A stretch of DNA of 6,348 nt from Prevotellaceae bacterium. GTDB taxonomy: Bacteria; Bacteroidota; Bacteroidia; Bacteroidales; UBA932. Made by a program: the position numbers and the translations under genes. The stretch covers positions 1-6,348 of the forward strand of contig JAISDK010000092.1 of NCBI GenBank assembly GCA_031264875.1. Direction: 5' to 3'. The notes beneath the pieces were generated by a model. That model ran no database searches and was not told where the DNA came from. It saw nothing but the letters and a program-made list of their open reading frames with translations. Shown piece after piece: positions 5,483 to 6,348 of the stretch. Within the stretch, counting starts at the first letter, position 1. Each line of letters starts with the position of its first letter.

Positions 5483-5756
5483 ATATATATATAACTTCGT
5501 TGCTTCGTTTCATATAGTAATTTTCGCGTGCAAATTTCTCTATACTGTCTTTATTATTCTTGTATTTAAGTCGCTGTTCCAATTCGATAGTTTGCCTGTT
5601 CAACAGTTCTATTTCTTCCATAATTTTCCTGTTGTTATTTTTTTGCTGTATCCATTCCTGTACAGTGATTTCATCTATGAATATTATCCACGCAGCAAAT
5701 ATTACAATAGTGATTATATATTTGTTTTTACAATATTTCAGCAATCTTTTATTCAT
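5475..5756 (-). CDS. FtsB/DivIC-type septum formation initiator
   Basis: This 93-residue protein has the family's layout: a short cytoplasmic N-terminus rich in lysine (MNKRLLKYCKNK), one membrane helix (about 13-27), a periplasmic coiled coil (about 30-67, with heptad-spaced I and L in IMEEIELLNRQTIELEQRL) and the conserved C-terminal block IEKFARENYYMKRSNEVIYIY (about 72-92), in which the ARE..Y.M...NE pattern is typical. FtsB/DivIC joins FtsL and FtsQ/DivIB in the divisome to activate septal peptidoglycan synthesis. Length is normal. Two bases separate it from the OmpA-family gene upstream, and it overlaps the CvpA gene downstream by 8 bases. The last codons lie in an (AT)6 tract. Whether it is better called FtsB or DivIC cannot be decided here. 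Confidence 0.9.
   Translation of the reverse strand: MNKRLLKYCKNKYIITIVIFAAWIIFIDEITVQEWIQQKNNNRKIMEEIELLNRQTIELEQRLKYKNNKDSIEKFARENYYMKRSNEVIYIYE
5481..5492. repeat. (AT)6 dinucleotide repeat at the ftsB-like/cvpA junction
   Basis: Twelve bases of perfect AT alternation encode the IYIY end of the ftsB-like protein and abut the CvpA start codon, which uses its first AT. A change of one unit would shift the final codons of the division gene and alter its stop, and with it the overlap geometry used to start CvpA. Six units is short for frequent slippage. Confidence 0.6.
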
Positions 5757-5758
5757 TT

Positions 5759-6348
5759 TTATTGATTCAGGATATCCAACAGCTCATCGAATTTCGGAGT
5801 AAGGATTATTTCCGTTCTTCTGTTTTTCTGTTTGCCCTCGTTAGTATCGTTTGTGTCCAGCGGAATAAATTCGCCACGTCCGGCAGCAGTTATTCTGGTA
5901 GGGTCGATTGTCGTGTCTTTAAGTAGAGTGCGGACAACGGTAGTCGCTCTTTTGACGCTCAGATCCCAATTGTCGATCAACACTCCTGTTCCCGAATACT
6001 TAACATTGTCGGTATGTCCTTCGACAACTATATTAATATCGGTATTATGTTCGAGTATTTTGCTAACTTCCGCCAATGCTGCCAGTCCGGGTTTTTCGAT
6101 GTCCCATTTTCCGGATTTGAACAGCAATTTTTCATCGACAGAAACATAGACTTTCCCGTTCTTTTGAATAACCGACAGTCCTTTTCCTTCGAAACCAACC
6201 AGGGCGTCCGCAACTTTTTTCTTGAGTGTAACCAGAGCTTCTGCCTGCTTTTCCATGGCAGCCTGCAATTCCATATATTTTTTGTTCCTTTCCCTCAATT
6301 CATCTTCTTTTTGTTGCAGGGATTCTTCGCTTTGCTGAATCTTTTTCA
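5759..6348 (-). CDS. OmpA-family peptidoglycan-binding protein, 5' end beyond the window
   Basis: The frame stays open to the right edge (first complete codon at 6344-6346), so 195 C-terminal residues are seen and the true start lies outside. The TTG at 6296-6298 is an internal leucine. Residues 1 to about 48 of the fragment are a charged coiled coil rich in E, K and Q. The OmpA-like domain follows: VDEKLLFKSG (70-79), VEGHTDN (108-114), NWDLSVKRA (126-134, with the aspartate and arginine positions expected to hold diaminopimelate of peptidoglycan), AAGRGEFIP (154-162) and NRRTEIIL (175-182). It should tether the outer membrane, or a periplasmic coiled coil, to peptidoglycan. The unseen N-terminus is probably a signal peptide or lipoprotein signal. 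The stop is 2 bases before the ftsB-like ATG, so the two are cotranscribed. A MotB-like stator role cannot be excluded on this domain alone, but the context shows no motility gene. Confidence 0.92.
   Translation of the reverse strand, partial: KKIQQSEESLQQKEDELRERNKKYMELQAAMEKQAEALVTLKKKVADALVGFEGKGLSVIQKNGKVYVSVDEKLLFKSGKWDIEKPGLAALAEVSKILEHNTDINIVVEGHTDNVKYSGTGVLIDNWDLSVKRATTVVRTLLKDTTIDPTRITAAGRGEFIPLDTNDTNEGKQKNRRTEIILTPKFDELLDILNQ

Noticed and set aside
5403..5765. 120-codon frame on the + strand
   Set aside because: It is antisense to the ftsB-like gene and the CvpA start. Its hydrophobic F/Y/I-rich product is what AT-rich antisense of a coiled-coil gene gives, and it matches no family.
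5832..6149. 105-codon frame on the + strand
   Set aside because: It is antisense to the well-supported OmpA domain and shows a low-complexity S/V/L composition.
6296..6298. TTG as start codon of the OmpA-family gene
   Set aside because: The frame stays open to the window edge through coiled-coil sequence typical of the same protein, so TTG is an internal leucine and the gene is truncated by the window.

Overview
The window looks like a chromosomal segment from a member of the Bacteroidales/Bacteroidetes. Supporting signs are a DUF3822-type gene beside rsmD, a lipoprotein with a 6-bladed beta-propeller and GxGPGEY motif, start codons without Shine-Dalgarno sequences but with A-rich leaders, and an exact TAnnTTTGC (-7) promoter element. 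Most of the window is AT-rich. I counted 67 G+C of 180 in bases 361-540, against 98 of 180 in bases 1-180, so the left edge differs in composition from the rest.

Layout. (1) Bases 1-189 are the 3' end of a + strand gene, probably a surface protein ending in a fibronectin-III-like strand pattern. It is followed by a strong 13-bp terminator hairpin at 215-248. (2) A minus-strand block runs from about 3456 down to 274. It holds a small membrane-anchored conserved protein (2851-3456), a DUF3822-like protein (1993-2817), rsmD (1466-2002, overlapping DUF3822 by 10 nt) and a beta-propeller lipoprotein (274-1431). (3) A 119-bp divergent intergenic region (3457-3575) holds back-to-back candidate -7 promoter elements and a 12-codon upstream ORF. 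The stop of this small ORF overlaps the start of the next gene. (4) An SF1B (RecD2/Dda-like) helicase lies on the + strand at 3576-4982. (5) Convergent to it, overlapping stop to stop by 4 nt, is a second minus-strand operon read from the right edge: an OmpA-family protein (5759 to beyond the window), an FtsB/DivIC-type septum protein (5475-5756) and a CvpA-family membrane protein (4979-5482), packed with a 2-nt gap and an 8-nt overlap.

How the genes relate. The right operon concerns the cell envelope and division: a peptidoglycan-binding OmpA domain, a divisome coiled-coil protein and a polytopic inner-membrane protein. The left block joins one 16S rRNA methyltransferase (RsmD) to two proteins of unknown role. 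By eye, the DUF3822 protein resembles a degenerate actin-like (PilM/FtsA/GspL-type) protein, and its operon partner resembles a pseudopilin-like single-pass membrane protein. This pair is the most interesting lead for an undescribed system, but it rests on pattern reading and needs structure prediction. Other points worth a second look are a terminator-like 11-bp perfect hairpin inside the DUF3822 coding region and the leader ORF coupled to the helicase. No RNA gene, CRISPR array or insertion sequence was seen.
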